DNA from: a virus
IMG/VR virus record: IMGVR_UViG_3300029448_004877
Span: 1-64,000 of that record
Strand: one strand, 5' to 3'
DNA length: 64,000 bases
Position numbers and translations under genes: made by a program
Notes under the pieces: generated by a model
What the model saw: only the letters and a program-made list of their open reading frames with translations
What the model was told of the DNA's origin: nothing
Databases searched by the model: none
Shown here: piece by piece, positions 63,785 through 64,000 of the stretch
How positions within the stretch are numbered: position 1 is the stretch's first letter
How the letters are laid out: each line of letters starts with the position of its first letter

Positions 63785-64000
63785 TTAGTAATTCAACCAT
63801 TGGGCTGTTCCCATCTGTTCCTCTTCAAGGATATCCTCGTCATAAGTGTTAAAACCAATTGGTAGAAGGCTTTCCATAAGTTCTTCTTCGTTCCTTGATC
63901 TGAGTTTATCGATAGTATTTATGTCTGTGACTTCTTTGAAAAACGTTTGATCGGTCATCCATCCGAATAACACTAGACACATAACCAAATCATCGTGTGT
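63785..64000 (-). CDS. 17: Terminase large subunit (gp17), C-terminal fragment
   Basis: Only the last 71 codons are in the window; the gene continues to the right. The visible piece starts T-H-D-D-L-V-M-C-L-V-L-F-G-W, the final acidic motif of the gp17 nuclease domain. F-F-K-E-V-T-D-I-N-T follows, and the end is G-T-A-Q-W-L-N-Y. Gene order gp17-gp18 matches T4. Packages DNA into the prohead. Confidence 0.88.
   Translation of the reverse strand, partial: THDDLVMCLVLFGWMTDQTFFKEVTDINTIDKLRSRNEEELMESLLPIGFNTYDEDILEEEQMGTAQWLNY

Noticed and set aside
1-64000. CRISPR array, integrase, transposon or intron
   Set aside because: No spaced direct repeats, recombinase, terminal repeats or split core gene were seen.

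Overview
The window is a 64 kb segment of a T4-like marine myovirus genome. The evidence is a complete T4-type replication, recombination and late-transcription set (gp61, gp41, UvsX, gp43, RegA, gp62, gp44, gp45, gp46, gp47, gp55, UvsW, UvsY) and the morphogenesis order gp17-gp18-gp19-gp20-gp67-gp68-gp21-gp22-gp23. No photosynthesis genes are present, so a cyanobacterial host is unlikely. A DUF1127 protein and a small periplasmic cytochrome c suggest a heterotrophic marine proteobacterium, but the host is inference. The DNA is AT-rich. Every gene is on the minus strand except one lipase gene. Two further plus-strand transcription signals were found, a late-promoter/terminator unit near 30.4-30.6 kb and a sigma70-type promoter at 53.0 kb. 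No stretch longer than 300 bases lacks a gene.

Layout from left to right. 0-6.2 kb is an early accessory region of small, tightly coupled genes: a cytochrome c, a zinc metallopeptidase, three tRNAs, a (p)ppGpp hydrolase-like HD protein, and two RNA-structure-rich non-coding stretches. 6.2-7.9 kb is an accessory island with a plus-strand class 3 lipase, a SET-domain protein, a GIY-YIG nuclease and a zinc ribbon. 7.9-15.2 kb holds nucleotide metabolism (dCMP deaminase, NrdB, NrdA fused to glutaredoxin, thymidylate synthase, DHFR) and the gp61 primase, interrupted by a glycosyltransferase and a phosphoesterase. 15.3-30.3 kb is a late region. It contains an endolysin, a transglutaminase-like protein and a set of proteins with T4-like capsid-targeting N-termini and gp21-type cleavage sites. 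30.4-34.7 kb holds a plus-strand RNA candidate, IscU, an A-type Fe-S carrier, gp41 helicase and UvsX. 34.7-45.7 kb holds gp43, DNA ligase, Hsp20, a second IscU, dUTPase, RegA, the clamp loader, the clamp and DexA. 46.0-49.6 kb is a sugar-transfer cluster. 49.6-55.3 kb holds gp46/gp47, gp55 and UvsW/UvsY. 55.4-64 kb is the head and tail core.

Two promoter classes are visible. Sigma70-like promoters (TTGACA, 16-17 bp, TATAAT-like) precede early and middle genes; four share an unusually conserved spacer. T4-type late promoters (TATAAATA) precede head, tail and cargo genes, the lipase, Hsp20 and the clamp, matching the presence of gp55 and gp45. The most interesting possibility is that the 17.6-29.9 kb region encodes a battery of enzymes loaded into the prohead: a PD-(D/E)XK nuclease-like protein, a ligase-fold protein, a ParB-like protein and a 1000-residue polyprotein. 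The gp21 protease would then process them and they would be delivered with the DNA. This is inferred from N-terminal and cleavage-site motifs and has not been shown.
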